Shown piece after piece: positions 59,415 to 64,000 of a DNA stretch of 64,000 bases; position 1 is the first letter of the stretch, and every line of letters begins with the position of its first letter. The notes under the pieces are model-generated. The model was not told where the DNA came from. It saw only the letters and a program-made list of their open reading frames with translations, and ran no database searches. The translations under genes and the position numbers were made by a program. The DNA is taken from the NCBI GenBank assembly GCA_013407085.1, contig JACCGJ010001892.1:1-64000 (forward strand), given 5' to 3'. Origin of the DNA: Atriophallophorus winterbourni. Lineage: Eukaryota > Platyhelminthes > Trematoda > Plagiorchiida > Microphallidae.

Positions 59415-60565
59415 ATAGTTTTGAACTTCCTCCTTGACATGTACCTCTTCATAATCAACATAAACAATCGAGTCACAGGAACCAGCAAACCGGGTGTGTG
59501 TAATAAACATTATGGGAATACTGTCATTTTTTCGAACATTTTTCATATTCAAGATTCAAGATTCAAAATTTATGGCTGAAAAAGCAATTAACTTTACAAT
59601 AACCACAGGGTGGAAATATAGGTACAAATGTATATATATATATAAGTATAAATAAAATCAAAATCAATGGGACGATGATATTCCTTCATATACAGCTCTT
59701 CAATTATACCGAACGAATAACAATTAAATCTTGGCTATTGGTTAGGTGTCTGAAAGAAGTTATTTACCGGTACACATTGTATTGTACATTGTAATGTATT
59801 GTATCAGAGATTTATGTGTTTACTATTTAGACAGAATTTCAAGAATGTATGTGACGAATTCATCGTTCCGGAATTATGTAATAATTTTTTCTAATGGTCA
59901 AAAGCATGTAACTATTAGTTGCAAAGTTTGAAAGATGACGAATTTGTTTCACGACCCTCTGAAACAATATAAGAAATGCTACCTAGTTACAGCGTGCAAT
60001 TTTCTGTGAAACATTACGATATCCAGGCGAAAGCTCCACAGTTTTTAATCGAGTTTTGAAATTCTACACTCAAGAAAGTGAAAAAACGTTTTCTCTTCTA
60101 GATTCAACTGTTTATTCAATAACGTACTATGCATGCGCCATCAAGAATAATGTTTCTATCACCTAAAGGAATAAATTCTTCCGTCGACGGAGTACCAGCC
60201 GTTTGAACAACCCCGGCAGAGGATACAAGGACATGGCTTCAGCTGAATCGTTGGATCACGGGACGCCAATACCACAAATAAATCTAGCGAATACTCGGAG
60301 TGAAGTAGAATCAGGCAACAAAAGACAAAATGGAACGAGATATTTTAATGTTCATGACACCGTGAACATCATGGCAGGAAAGAAGTCCACCGAGTTAAGC
60401 ACCAACGCTGAAACTCGAAATGGAATCCGACAAGACTCGAAACATCACATCTCTATCTTGAATACCAAAACACCAGATCATTGTCAGCTATCTCCAAAGA
60501 AGCGCTCTCCTGAAAATGAAAACCGGATAGCGAGATACGCCATCATGGCAAGTCGTTTAAACTGA
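27847..60565 (+). CDS. KAZN: Kazrin orthologue (coiled coil + three SAM domains), 9 exons
   Basis: Spliced model of about 709 residues from nine exons; all junctions keep frame and use GT/AG. Exon-intron phases are 1, 0, 1, 2, 0, 0, 2, 2. The acidic N-terminus (1-66) is followed by a coiled coil with RLKSEKIGFLEQ and VESKEREIYELIQSYE, which aligns with the kazrin coil. Then come SAM1 (about 238-303), SAM2 (about 321-480) and SAM3 (about 497-565), and a basic C-terminus. GIELLQRYNF at the end of SAM2 and VLLWTNERVAKWL in SAM3 fit kazrin better than liprin-beta. In vertebrates kazrin is a cytoplasmic scaffold linked to periplakin, catenins and endosome transport. The human long form is of similar size. 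Undetected exons between exons 3 and 4 are possible. Confidence 0.85.
28046..28080 (+). other. 35-bp intron
   Basis: GTAAAA ... TTTTTGATAG, only 35 bp. Removing it joins phase 1 to phase 1 and keeps the coil frame (AKLQ-E-QTIEIRR). Retaining it introduces a stop (TGA at 28,075-28,077). Tiny introns near the 5' end followed by very long introns are a described feature of schistosome genes. Confidence 0.8.
28081..28241 (+). CDS. KAZN: Kazrin exon 2 (coiled coil)
   Basis: Encodes about 53 residues with heptad-like spacing: IEIRRLKSEKIGFLEQITGL, then VESKEREIYELIQSYEHKV. The RLK.EK, ESRE and IRNYE-type positions of kazrin are recognisable. The donor GTCAGC at 28,242 is weak but phase 0 matches exon 3. 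Confidence 0.85.
28787..29024 (+). CDS. KAZN: Kazrin exon 3 (coiled coil end)
   Basis: The acceptor TATTCACAG precedes VQGMVSQLSETFNKEI; the exon ends SSKNMEKAKSVTKRTR with donor GTGAGT at 29,025, phase 1. SEWDAWNTKGRALLSALSEK parallels the second part of the kazrin coil. The 4.2-kb intron that follows contains a LINE with a nested hAT element and could hide further linker exons. Confidence 0.8.
30713..31862 (+). mobile_element. hAT transposon, internally deleted, with 8-bp TSD
   Basis: Terminal inverted repeats CAGTGGTTCTTAACCT at 30,721 and AGGTTAAGAACCACTG ending at 31,854 (one mismatch allowed) enclose 1,134 bp. The direct repeat CATTAAAT flanks it at 30,713-30,720 and 31,855-31,862, the 8-bp duplication expected of hAT elements. 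It carries only the C-terminal third of a transposase. It is nested in a LINE tail, so it is younger than that LINE. Confidence 0.9.
31065..31601 (+). pseudogene. hAT transposase C-terminal part (ZBED5/SCAND3-like)
   Basis: A 178-codon frame with WVRQPFTFSVATANVNDEYL, LSTFWCHQVVAYPLIDKKAQ and LVTRYLCEQSFSMMVNIKTK. The last is the hAT C-terminal dimerisation region. The zinc-finger BED domain and the N-terminal catalytic Asp are absent, so the element is non-autonomous. The frame itself is intact, suggesting recent activity. Confidence 0.85.
31890..33238. other. Rest of kazrin intron 3
   Basis: No supported feature. Short open frames near 32,052-32,281 and 32,577-32,970 were inspected as possible linker exons, but no candidate with proper splice sites kept the required phase 1-1. 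Confidence 0.45.
33239..33503 (+). CDS. KAZN: Kazrin exon 4 (linker and SAM1)
   Basis: Acceptor CCGGTTATAG; the first two bases complete a Lys codon from exon 3. A polar linker (PQTKTNPADKESGS) is followed by SAM1 starting at VFCWSAEHVLYWLREYV, with LARTLKLDGKQLASLPAAKA in the middle helices. Donor GTGAGC at 33,504, phase 2. The last SAM1 helix is in the next exon. The acceptor is chosen because neighbouring AGs do not fit the phase. Confidence 0.85.
33504..36000. other. Kazrin intron 4, left part
   Basis: No repeat or gene recognised. Open frames here (for example 33,842-34,090) lack splice support and known motifs. Confidence 0.45.
36102..36301. repeat. Hammerhead-family repeat pair, inverted, ribozyme half deleted
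   Basis: The outer ends are inverted copies: AAAAGCTCATTTGCATGCAT at 36,102 and ATGCATGCAAATGAGCTTTT near 36,280-36,300. Inside, the minus strand carries the family block (GTTTACC, CCACTGTTTCAAGCGC, then CCAACCTGATGAGTG), but the sequence jumps to the GTGTGTGATG tail, so stem II, GAAA and the cleavage site are deleted. The intact order is seen at 53.9-54.05 kb. Confidence 0.6.
36729..37305 (+). CDS. KAZN: Kazrin exon 5 (end of SAM1, SAM2 with insertion)
   Basis: Acceptor CATCGTTCTAG; the first base completes an Asn codon. NGLRRKLQLALEDLR is the last SAM1 helix. SAM2 begins DPTWICDVWLRKHLGLAHL and contains RVDGRML. About 20 residues are expected before the closing helix, but about 108 are present (SYRPFSRRS ... 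LNRSEILSLR) before GIELLQRYNF. The extra stretch is Ser/Arg-rich and probably disordered. Donor GTAAGG at 37,306, phase 0. The exon is continuously open, so the insertion is coding. Confidence 0.9.
37306..39457. other. Kazrin intron 5
   Basis: 2.15 kb, AT-rich. The only pattern seen is a short GCAGCA run near 39,320 inside an open frame that reads into exon 6; the reading upstream of 39,458 is intronic. Confidence 0.5.
39458..39559 (+). CDS. KAZN: Kazrin exon 6 (start of SAM3)
   Basis: 102 nt, phase 0 at both ends. The acceptor TATTTTATTTTACAG has a strong pyrimidine tract; the donor is GTATGT. It encodes QLENARTAGQNSNEQ, then VLLWTNERVAKWLGEIGLS, the first helices of SAM3. The WTN.RV.KW pattern is a close match to kazrin. 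Confidence 0.9.
40740..40870 (-). repeat. Hammerhead-family repeat, degenerate
   Basis: The minus strand reads CCGCTTGACAGCAGCAAACA, then CCAAAAACCGGTTGTAGTG. This parallels the 52.4-kb ribozyme, but the GAAA core is lost (AAAA) and the CUGANGA core is altered. It is inactive by sequence. Confidence 0.5.
41995..42110 (-). repeat. Dispersed repeat, copy 2
   Basis: Shares its blocks (GTCACTTTGATCTGATTTG, TTCGTGCTGGCCGGTTTAAT, GAGACCTCGCCG on the plus strand) with 26,330-26,440. The nature of the element is unknown. Confidence 0.5.
43140..43480 (+). mobile_element. LINE 3' fragment, very degenerate
   Basis: Translation in one frame gives QFVKYLSKIIPKIPL, then DAYLILTLEYTVEVWDHWLL. This parallels the Y.RP.MEYA..AW.PWL block of the CR1-like copies. 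It is short and stop-ridden. Confidence 0.45.
43480..44930. other. Kazrin intron 6, unrecognised part
   Basis: AT-rich with no supported feature. The far right end may include the decayed start of the following LINE. Confidence 0.4.
44940..47395 (+). mobile_element. CR1-like LINE, near full length 3' of endonuclease, in kazrin intron 6
   Basis: The most complete member of the family also seen at 29.7 and 50.6 kb. Endonuclease: MGDFNLPNLRKSEI (45,079), SNTRFRG, SILDLVLTSEEN and SDHVVIVF. RT: SPDSDEITPLLLNQC, PTYWKSGLITAMHK, SNYRPVTLLPVVSKLLERF, QHGFRTRYSCLTNLL, then after a frameshift DMSKAFDRIIHRILL. The palm box reads LFERDIRVW, so the catalytic Asp pair is lost. The C-terminal block SHCYKLITAHYRSNCRRFF is followed by an untranslated tail ending near AATAAAACG. 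It is inactive. Confidence 0.85.
47400..48137. other. Kazrin intron 6, right end
   Basis: No recognised repeat or gene; it contains the acceptor region for exon 7. Confidence 0.5.
48138..48301 (+). CDS. KAZN: Kazrin exon 7 (rest of SAM3)
   Basis: Acceptor TTTTAAAG, phase 0. It encodes EFTHGIDGSGLHGALMVLD, then LMTLLNIPSSVA and a terminal helix (ADHLESILVPA). Joined to exon 6 it restores GLSEFTHGIDGSG, the central part of SAM3. Donor GTGAGT at 48,302, phase 2. Confidence 0.9.
48302..50625. other. Kazrin intron 7, left part
   Basis: A fragment of the hammerhead repeat upstream block lies near 48,370-48,430. Open frames at 48,544-48,744, 49,836-50,069 and 50,375-50,599 were inspected; none has a recognised motif or a phase-2 splice structure that I can support. 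Confidence 0.4.
50630..51250 (+). mobile_element. LINE 3' fragment in kazrin intron 7
   Basis: A 5'-truncated copy of the 45-kb LINE beginning in the C-terminal block (TMEYVVKAWSPWLQKYMTLL) and including the untranslated tail TTTTTATGCATTCCCTATAT. It has the same orientation as the gene. Confidence 0.8.
51753..51779 (+). CDS. KAZN: Kazrin 27-nt microexon
   Basis: Acceptor TTGTTTTTTTTACAG and donor GTAAGT flank 27 nt. The microexon is symmetric phase 2-2: its first base completes the Lys codon left by exon 7, eight codons follow (KCEGIFPK), and its last two bases combine with exon 8 to give Arg. Inclusion yields LVPAKKCEGIFPKRNKFF and skipping yields LVPAKNKFF, both in frame. A cassette microexon is the simplest reading. 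Conservation is unknown. Confidence 0.6.
51948..52137 (+). other. Possible alternative terminal exon after the microexon
   Basis: After an acceptor (AATATATTTTAG) an open frame in the same phase as exon 8 encodes about 62 residues (NFATIAQPRLAQVEQ, then a helical-looking stretch) and a stop. It could give kazrin a different C-terminus. No polyadenylation signal was seen just downstream, and it abuts a repeat, so this may be chance. Confidence 0.25.
52181..52222 (+). ncRNA. Hammerhead ribozyme, mutated core
   Basis: CTCCAC, CTGATCA, CGGC AAACA GCC, GAAA, CCGG, cleavage triplet GTA, GTGGTG. The G at position 8 of the core (general base site region) is replaced by C, predicted to abolish cleavage. 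Stems match those of its inverted partner. Confidence 0.6.
52363..52404 (-). ncRNA. Hammerhead ribozyme, near-intact core
   Basis: Minus strand: CTCCAC, TTGACGA, CGGC AAACA GCC, GAAA, CCGG, cleavage triplet GTA, GTGGTG. It differs from consensus by U in place of C at core position 3, which is expected to lower or remove activity because C3 pairs with G8. GAAA and the cleavage site are intact. Confidence 0.6.
52500..53870. other. Kazrin intron 8, unrecognised part
   Basis: AT-rich, with no supported gene or repeat seen. Confidence 0.45.
53880..54055 (+). repeat. Hammerhead-bearing short repeat, longest copy
   Basis: In plus orientation: AACAGTGGCATACAAGTGCA, TTGTTTACC, CCACTGTTTCAAGCGCATGC, a hammerhead core, then GTGTGTGATGGAAATGCATG and CAAATGAGCTTTT. 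This is the fullest view of the unit (about 175 bp) and allows the order in the other copies to be read. Confidence 0.65.
53976..54020 (+). ncRNA. Hammerhead ribozyme, cleavage site lost
   Basis: CTGATGA at 53,984, stem II GTGC/GCAC with loop AAACT, and GAAA at 54,004 are all perfect. After CCGGT the next base is G, which is not allowed at the cleavage position, and stem I no longer pairs well. Predicted inactive as it stands. Confidence 0.6.
54060..56600. other. Kazrin intron 8, unrecognised part
   Basis: No supported gene or element. Short frames such as 54,929-55,237 (minus) lack motifs. Confidence 0.45.
56601..56901 (+). mobile_element. hAT-type MITE
   Basis: The termini CAGTGGTTCCAAAC (56,601) and GGTTGGAACCACTG (ending 56,901) are inverted repeats resembling the hAT element at 30.7 kb. 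An extra inverted terminus sits at 56,668-56,681. The body of about 300 bp lacks coding capacity. The flanks (GTACAACA and GTCTAGTA) are not a clear 8-bp duplication. Confidence 0.6.
56905..57590. other. Kazrin intron 8, unrecognised part
   Basis: No supported feature before the Penelope-like fragment. The frame at 57,366-57,596 has no recognised domain. Confidence 0.4.
57595..58490 (+). mobile_element. Penelope-like element fragment (RT end and GIY-YIG region)
   Basis: The frame at 57,620-57,949 reads LFDDTFAIIK (RT palm, catalytic DD), NRLEAFHSYHN, GILPFLDCLAQKDKCKIRTT and VYRNPIDTDAIL, typical of Penelope-like RT. Downstream, in broken frames, are HHDVIRRLTDHGYFKS near 57,955, PLGCATNCIYKSNA near 58,200, a decayed VYIG-like block near 58,255 and DTGHSVDLDKMEV near 58,390, the linker and endonuclease end. 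The 5' RT part is missing and stops are present. It is intronic to kazrin and in the same orientation. Confidence 0.75.
59274..59414 (+). repeat. TATC tetranucleotide microsatellite
   Basis: About 35 TATC units with one interruption near 59,314. The open frame across it (repeated LSIY) is a by-product of the repeat. Confidence 0.95.
59415..60168. other. End of kazrin intron 8
   Basis: No recognised gene; a short TA run lies near 59,632-59,644. It ends with the acceptor TTTCTATCACCTAAAG. Confidence 0.5.
60169..60565 (+). CDS. KAZN: Kazrin exon 8 (C-terminal coding exon)
   Basis: The acceptor after 60,168 gives exactly the phase left by exon 7 or the microexon. Encodes a basic start (NKFFRRRSTSRLNNPGRGYK) and a polar, probably disordered tail ending at TGA 60,563-60,565. 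A basic segment followed by a flexible tail also follows SAM3 in vertebrate kazrin, but residue similarity is low, so this exon rests mainly on phase, open frame and the nearby polyadenylation signal. Confidence 0.6.
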
Positions 60566-60664
60566 ATCCCATAAGTTTGATATTGATACGATAGTTTCAG
60601 AACAATTTATAAGTTAGAAATTGTAATGTCTTCTCGAGAATACGCAAAATTAGGCGATAGCACT

Positions 60665-60670
60665 AATAAA
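60665..60670 (+). terminator. Polyadenylation signal of kazrin
   Basis: AATAAA 100 nt after the stop codon, consistent with a short 3' untranslated region. Confidence 0.5.
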
Positions 60671-60803
60671 GATGTCACGCATTTCATTAGTCCTAACTTA
60701 TTACATATTTTATATATCTACTCTCAGATCGATAAGTGCGAGAATTTATAACATTGCAGGAAAGAAATATAATTTGACTGCCAGGTTTCAATCAGCTTTA
60801 GAG

Positions 60804-61291
60804 AGACCGCTATTGGCGAATTTGAGGATAGATCCTCATTTTCAAATTGAAATTTAGCATTATGTGGGGACTAATCTAAGTCCCACAGTCGGGGCAATAC
60901 AGAACCGGTAACTGTTTGGAATATTTTTGCAACATTCCAATAACAGCATGGTGGTAGTTTTTAGTTTAAAGTCAGAATTATTAATAATTGTTGCAATGTT
61001 GCGAAAATATTCCAAACAGTTACCGGTGTTGCATTGTACCGACTGTGGGACTTAGATTAGTTCCCACATAAAAGCTAAAATTCAATTTGCAAATAAGGAT
61101 TTATCCTTAAATTCGCAAATAAATGGGTTAGCACAAAGTCTGAACAACGTTCGAATGTCAGGTCACGGTTACGCATACCTGATGAGCGGCAATAACCGCG
61201 AAACCGGTCGTGTGCTTCCGTCCTGCTTTTCGAACGTCATATACTATTATTAATAAAATCTGATTTTGAAATAAAAAAAGACCGCTATTGG
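60804..61291 (+). mobile_element. Retroposed hairpin element with hammerhead and 13-bp TSD
   Basis: The direct repeat AGACCGCTATTGG at 60,804-60,816 and 61,279-61,291 flanks about 462 bp. The body starts with a long hairpin: left arm about 60,817-60,935 and right arm about 61,001-61,116, around a loop of about 65 bp. A hammerhead ribozyme follows, then a tail ending GAAATAAAAAA directly before the second duplication. An A-rich tail plus long target-site duplication is the mark of LINE-type retroposition, so the RNA was probably copied as one piece. There is no coding capacity. Confidence 0.75.
61165..61221 (+). ncRNA. Hammerhead ribozyme, type I, fully consensus core
   Basis: Stem I: GCATAC (61,173-61,178) pairs with GTGTGC (61,210-61,215), and beyond an internal loop ACGG (61,165-61,168) pairs with CCGT (61,218-61,221). 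Core CTGATGA at 61,179-61,185; stem II GCGG/CCGC with loop CAATAA; core GAAA at 61,200-61,203; stem III CCGG; cleavage triplet GTC ending at 61,209. All invariant bases are present. Stem III is self-complementary and lacks a loop, so cleavage would probably need a dimer. The internal loop in stem I is where tertiary contacts form in natural ribozymes. Confidence 0.8.
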
Positions 61292-62056
61292 GTCAAGTTT
61301 TACCACCGAAAATGATGTTAGTAAACGTTCAACTTGATTAGCAGTACGTTAAAAGATTTAAGGTAACTGATTATAAGCCATCTGAATATCTCCCCTAAAA
61401 TATTTTTAGAAATTCATTGAAATATCTATTCCGATGCTAGTTCATCATCAGATCTAACCAAGTTTTTTTGTTGTCAAACATGCAAATTTCAGTGTCATAT
61501 TTTATGTTCGTTGGGAACTCAGGTTAACGCAAATAATTTTGCACCTTTTGTTGAGAAAGTTTTTAGAAATATAGAAATTGACAACTGATTCCTAGGGGTA
61601 ACATATTTTCAATAGGCAATGAACAAAAGTTGTTTTCAAATTATAGCGAGAATCCGAAAATTTGTGTAATGTCATAGGCATGTCACTCGTACCAGTAATA
61701 TTTCACTAAAATCACACCGGGTGATACGACGGTGCTGATCGGCCACCGTTTTATTCCGGATAATCCTCTATACCGTTATCATTTTTAAATGTGGTGAGGA
61801 ATGATGATTAAGCAAATTACTTGGAATACGAAAATACAGTGAAAATCGAGCATGTTTTCCATTTCATCACGACAGCCTTATATAGTTTCAGAATGACTTA
61901 AATTTAATTTTAAGACTCAAATGAATCAACCAGGGGTGAATAGCTAATTATTAACATGACCTCAATCTAATGCAAATGTGTAACAGAAACCTCTACCATG
62001 GATAAAGGCTTATGTGAAGACCTTTTTTGTTGACATACATATTTCATAAATATCAG
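61292..62056. other. No recognised feature
   Basis: Spacer between the retroposon and a candidate gene; nothing supported. Confidence 0.45.
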
Positions 62057-62200
62057 CTCGCCCACTTAATTACTTTTCGATGTTCTTATGGAATGGTGGG
62101 TACCCTAAACTCGTATGAATTCTGCCAGCAAGTGGTTCAATTACACGAGACGTCCAATCAAGCGGTTACCAATAGTTTCCTAAAAACGCTAGACGATGTG
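62057..62200 (+). CDS. Candidate exon of unidentified gene
   Basis: 144 nt, phase 0 at both ends, between acceptor AAATATCAG and donor GTTAGT. It encodes ITFRCSYGMVGTLNSYEFCQ and a helical-looking QAVTNSFLKTLDDV. I do not recognise the protein. Its phase matches the next candidate exon, but earlier exons were not found, and it cannot be joined to the kazrin model without an unseen splice. Confidence 0.35.
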
Positions 62201-62613
62201 GTTAGTGATCATAATTATTAAAGTGACAGATGAACCGTTCAGAGCAAGTTATTGCACCCGGAAGAATGAGCATAGCCAATTAAAAAACCGTTTTCGAGAA
62301 GCAACCAATCACATGTCAAATGAACGATCCGTATGAATGATATATCGCATGTGGACTACTGACAACTCACAAGTAGGCAGATAACATTTTATTGAAACAG
62401 ACAGCTAATGAACGAGATTCACAGCAAAAAAGGTTGTGACAATAATGTTTACTGATACCCAGTGCCGCATTTGCGTATTCAATAAGAGGTCCGTTTAACT
62501 GCTGTTTCCTCTTCCATGAAGAAATATCGATTTTAAATCGGGTGATCATTATAAGGTATAATTTTGCTAGCTAAACAGTAGTGAATAAATTTTAATTATA
62601 CTTGTTATTCTAG

Positions 62614-62877
62614 CCTTGTGAAGCACCGCTGATTGATCCATTTAACGGAAACGCTAAAGGGAATCGTACGAGAATTTTGTTGGGACGAACACATCGTCAG
62701 CGCGACAAGAATCCGCTTCCTGATTCCCGGATCTCGTTGGCAGCCAATGAAGACAATGAGCAACACGCAATCGGTGAAAATTCCAGCAACGGTTGTGGGA
62801 TCTATGGCTCTCGTGCCCCGATATGCAGAAATGAATTTATGCTAATTGAATCGCCTTGTATTGTGAACGGTGATTAA
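62614..62877 (+). CDS. Candidate terminal exon of unidentified gene
   Basis: After acceptor ACTTGTTATTCTAG an open frame of 87 codons runs to TAA at 62,875-62,877: PCEAPLIDPFNGNAKGNRTR, a basic patch (GRTHRQRDKNPLPDSR), then an acidic, Cys-containing tail. Phase 0 matches the exon ending at 62,200. The product is unknown, and an overlapping frame at 62,633-62,845 is treated as a shadow. Confidence 0.35.
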   Translation, partial: PCEAPLIDPFNGNAKGNRTRILLGRTHRQRDKNPLPDSRISLAANEDNEQHAIGENSSNGCGIYGSRAPICRNEFMLIESPCIVNGD

Positions 62878-63179
62878 GCATATGATACTCGGATTGCTTA
62901 TTGATCATGTATCAGATCTGTGATTTTGATCAATAATTATCTTCAATCTAAATTCGATATGATCCCGGTATCATGCGACCAAACTTCGAGATTGGGCAAA
63001 GCGAGCTATTTTGATTCACATACTATGCCTTCATCATTATCACGTTCGAATTTGAACAGATATTTACACATATCTTTCAAATCGTAATATAACTTTGCTA
63101 TTTCTCGTTTTGTTGCTGATACATTTCATACATACCCAAAATTAAATCATGGAATGATGGAATAATATTTAGTTGGATC

Positions 63180-63800
63180 CTGCTTGGATTTTGTACTATA
63201 GTCTGTAGCCAGCGTCTTCTCGTTTCACTGTTAGAATATGGGCTAAAAGTTGCGTTTCCTTACTCTAAAGGCGAATGTGATTCTTTTGAGAGAGTACAAA
63301 AGAGGAAAAATTAAGATGGTGCGCGGTATGCGCAACCTCGCGTATGAGGAAAAACCGAGTTTACTTAAACCTTACCCCATAGAACTTCGAAAAGAAAGGT
63401 TGAATCTTCTCCTGACACACCGCATCCTTTTAGGTCAATATGGTATCGAATTCTTCCAGATCTTCAGATTAGTAGGTAAATCAAAGATTGCTGGGAAAGA
63501 CTTCAAGTTGCGAAATTCTAGAAGGCTTAAGCTGAGTAATGCGAGTATGCTATTCACGCCGGTGGTGAACACTTGGAGCTCGCTACTGAACGAACTAGCG
63601 TCCGCACCATCAGAACAGCTATTCAAGAGCGTGTTGGATCAGCATTTGTTGAAACGGATGGACTTGATCCCTTGAGTGATGTAGTGGTGGTCCTCTACTC
63701 ACAGGACTTGCCTAGTCAGAAGTCACCCGTGTTTATTGTTGTGAACAACCTCAAAGATTTGTTATTATAATGATGCACTGAAAAATACTAGATATTCTTC
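63180..63800 (+). mobile_element. LINE 3' fragment, same family as 7.0-8.7 kb
   Basis: KMVRGMRNLAYEEKPSLLKP, ERLNLLLTHRILLGQYGIEF, SNASMLFTPVVNTWSSLLNE and SEQLFKSVLDQHLLKRMDLI form the C-terminal block of the family whose minus-strand copy has TKMVRGMWQLAYE. The 5' part is truncated and shifts frame near 63,240-63,310. The 3' end is near 63,800. Confidence 0.75.
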
Positions 63801-64000
63801 ACAAATGTCTAACAACTTTATTTTACTGGATCTAGAAACATTGATCATGAAATCTCTTCCGTTCACGCGCGCAACGTAACTACTCTCCCTCACCATTGTA
63901 TCCGTTTAGGCTACCGCGATAAAATCTTCACTGTCCTGTGCGCTTTCACTTACCTTCGCGGGACGTTACTGTACTAATCAGTCTATTACAAACAGCAAAA

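Noticed and set aside
59048..59437. 129-codon open frame over the TATC repeat
   Set aside because: Half of it is the microsatellite translated as LSIY repeats; no splice or start context.
62027..62221. Joining the 62-kb frames to the kazrin model as further exons
   Set aside because: Phase does not fit kazrin exon 7 or the microexon, and exon 8 has its own stop and polyadenylation signal.
1..64000. CRISPR arrays, operons, rRNA or tRNA genes
   Set aside because: No regularly spaced repeats, tRNA cloverleaf or rRNA blocks were noticed; the genome is clearly animal.

Overview
The window is eukaryotic, and most probably from a digenean flatworm (trematode). It is AT-rich and gene-poor, and it is packed with decayed retrotransposons: several CR1/Jockey-like LINEs, an RTE-like endonuclease fragment, a Gypsy-type LTR element, a Penelope-like element, hAT DNA transposons and short repeats carrying hammerhead ribozymes. 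It also has very long introns next to a 35-bp intron near the 5' end of the one recognisable gene, a pattern described for schistosomes and their relatives. No prokaryotic features were seen. The species call is inference.

The host gene is a kazrin (KAZN) orthologue on the + strand, spread over about 32.7 kb (27,847-60,565). I could phase nine coding exons: 27,847-28,045; 28,081-28,241; 28,787-29,024; 33,239-33,503; 36,729-37,305; 39,458-39,559; 48,138-48,301; a 27-nt symmetric microexon at 51,753-51,779; and 60,169-60,565. All junctions keep frame and have GT/AG borders, giving about 709 residues. The protein has an N-terminal acidic segment, a coiled coil and three liprin/kazrin-type SAM domains, with an unusual insertion of about 85 residues inside SAM2. 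An AATAAA lies 100 bp after the stop. Its introns hold same-sense LINE copies, a hAT element nested in one of them, ribozyme repeats and a Penelope-like fragment.

Region by region: 1-12.8 kb is a mosaic of broken LINEs in both orientations plus an orphan Gypsy protease fragment. 13.1-17.3 kb is one Gypsy element (gag, protease, RT, RNase H, integrase) with at least five frame disruptions and no recognisable LTR pair. 17.8-25.6 kb holds inverted/direct repeats and LINE remnants in AT-rich DNA. 27.8-60.7 kb is the kazrin gene. 60.8-61.3 kb is a retroposed hairpin element with a 13-bp target-site duplication and an intact-looking hammerhead ribozyme. 62.0-62.9 kb holds two phase-compatible exon-like frames of unknown identity. 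63.2-63.8 kb is the 3' end of another LINE.

The most unusual content is the family of short repeats with hammerhead ribozyme cores. Three matches keep all or nearly all of the catalytic core (2.27, 52.4 and 61.2 kb), and others are degenerate (40.8, 52.2 and 54.0 kb, and a half-deleted copy at 36.1 kb). Several are arranged as inverted pairs, and a Penelope-like fragment, from a retroelement class known to carry such ribozymes, lies nearby. Nothing was computed or searched; alignments are by eye.
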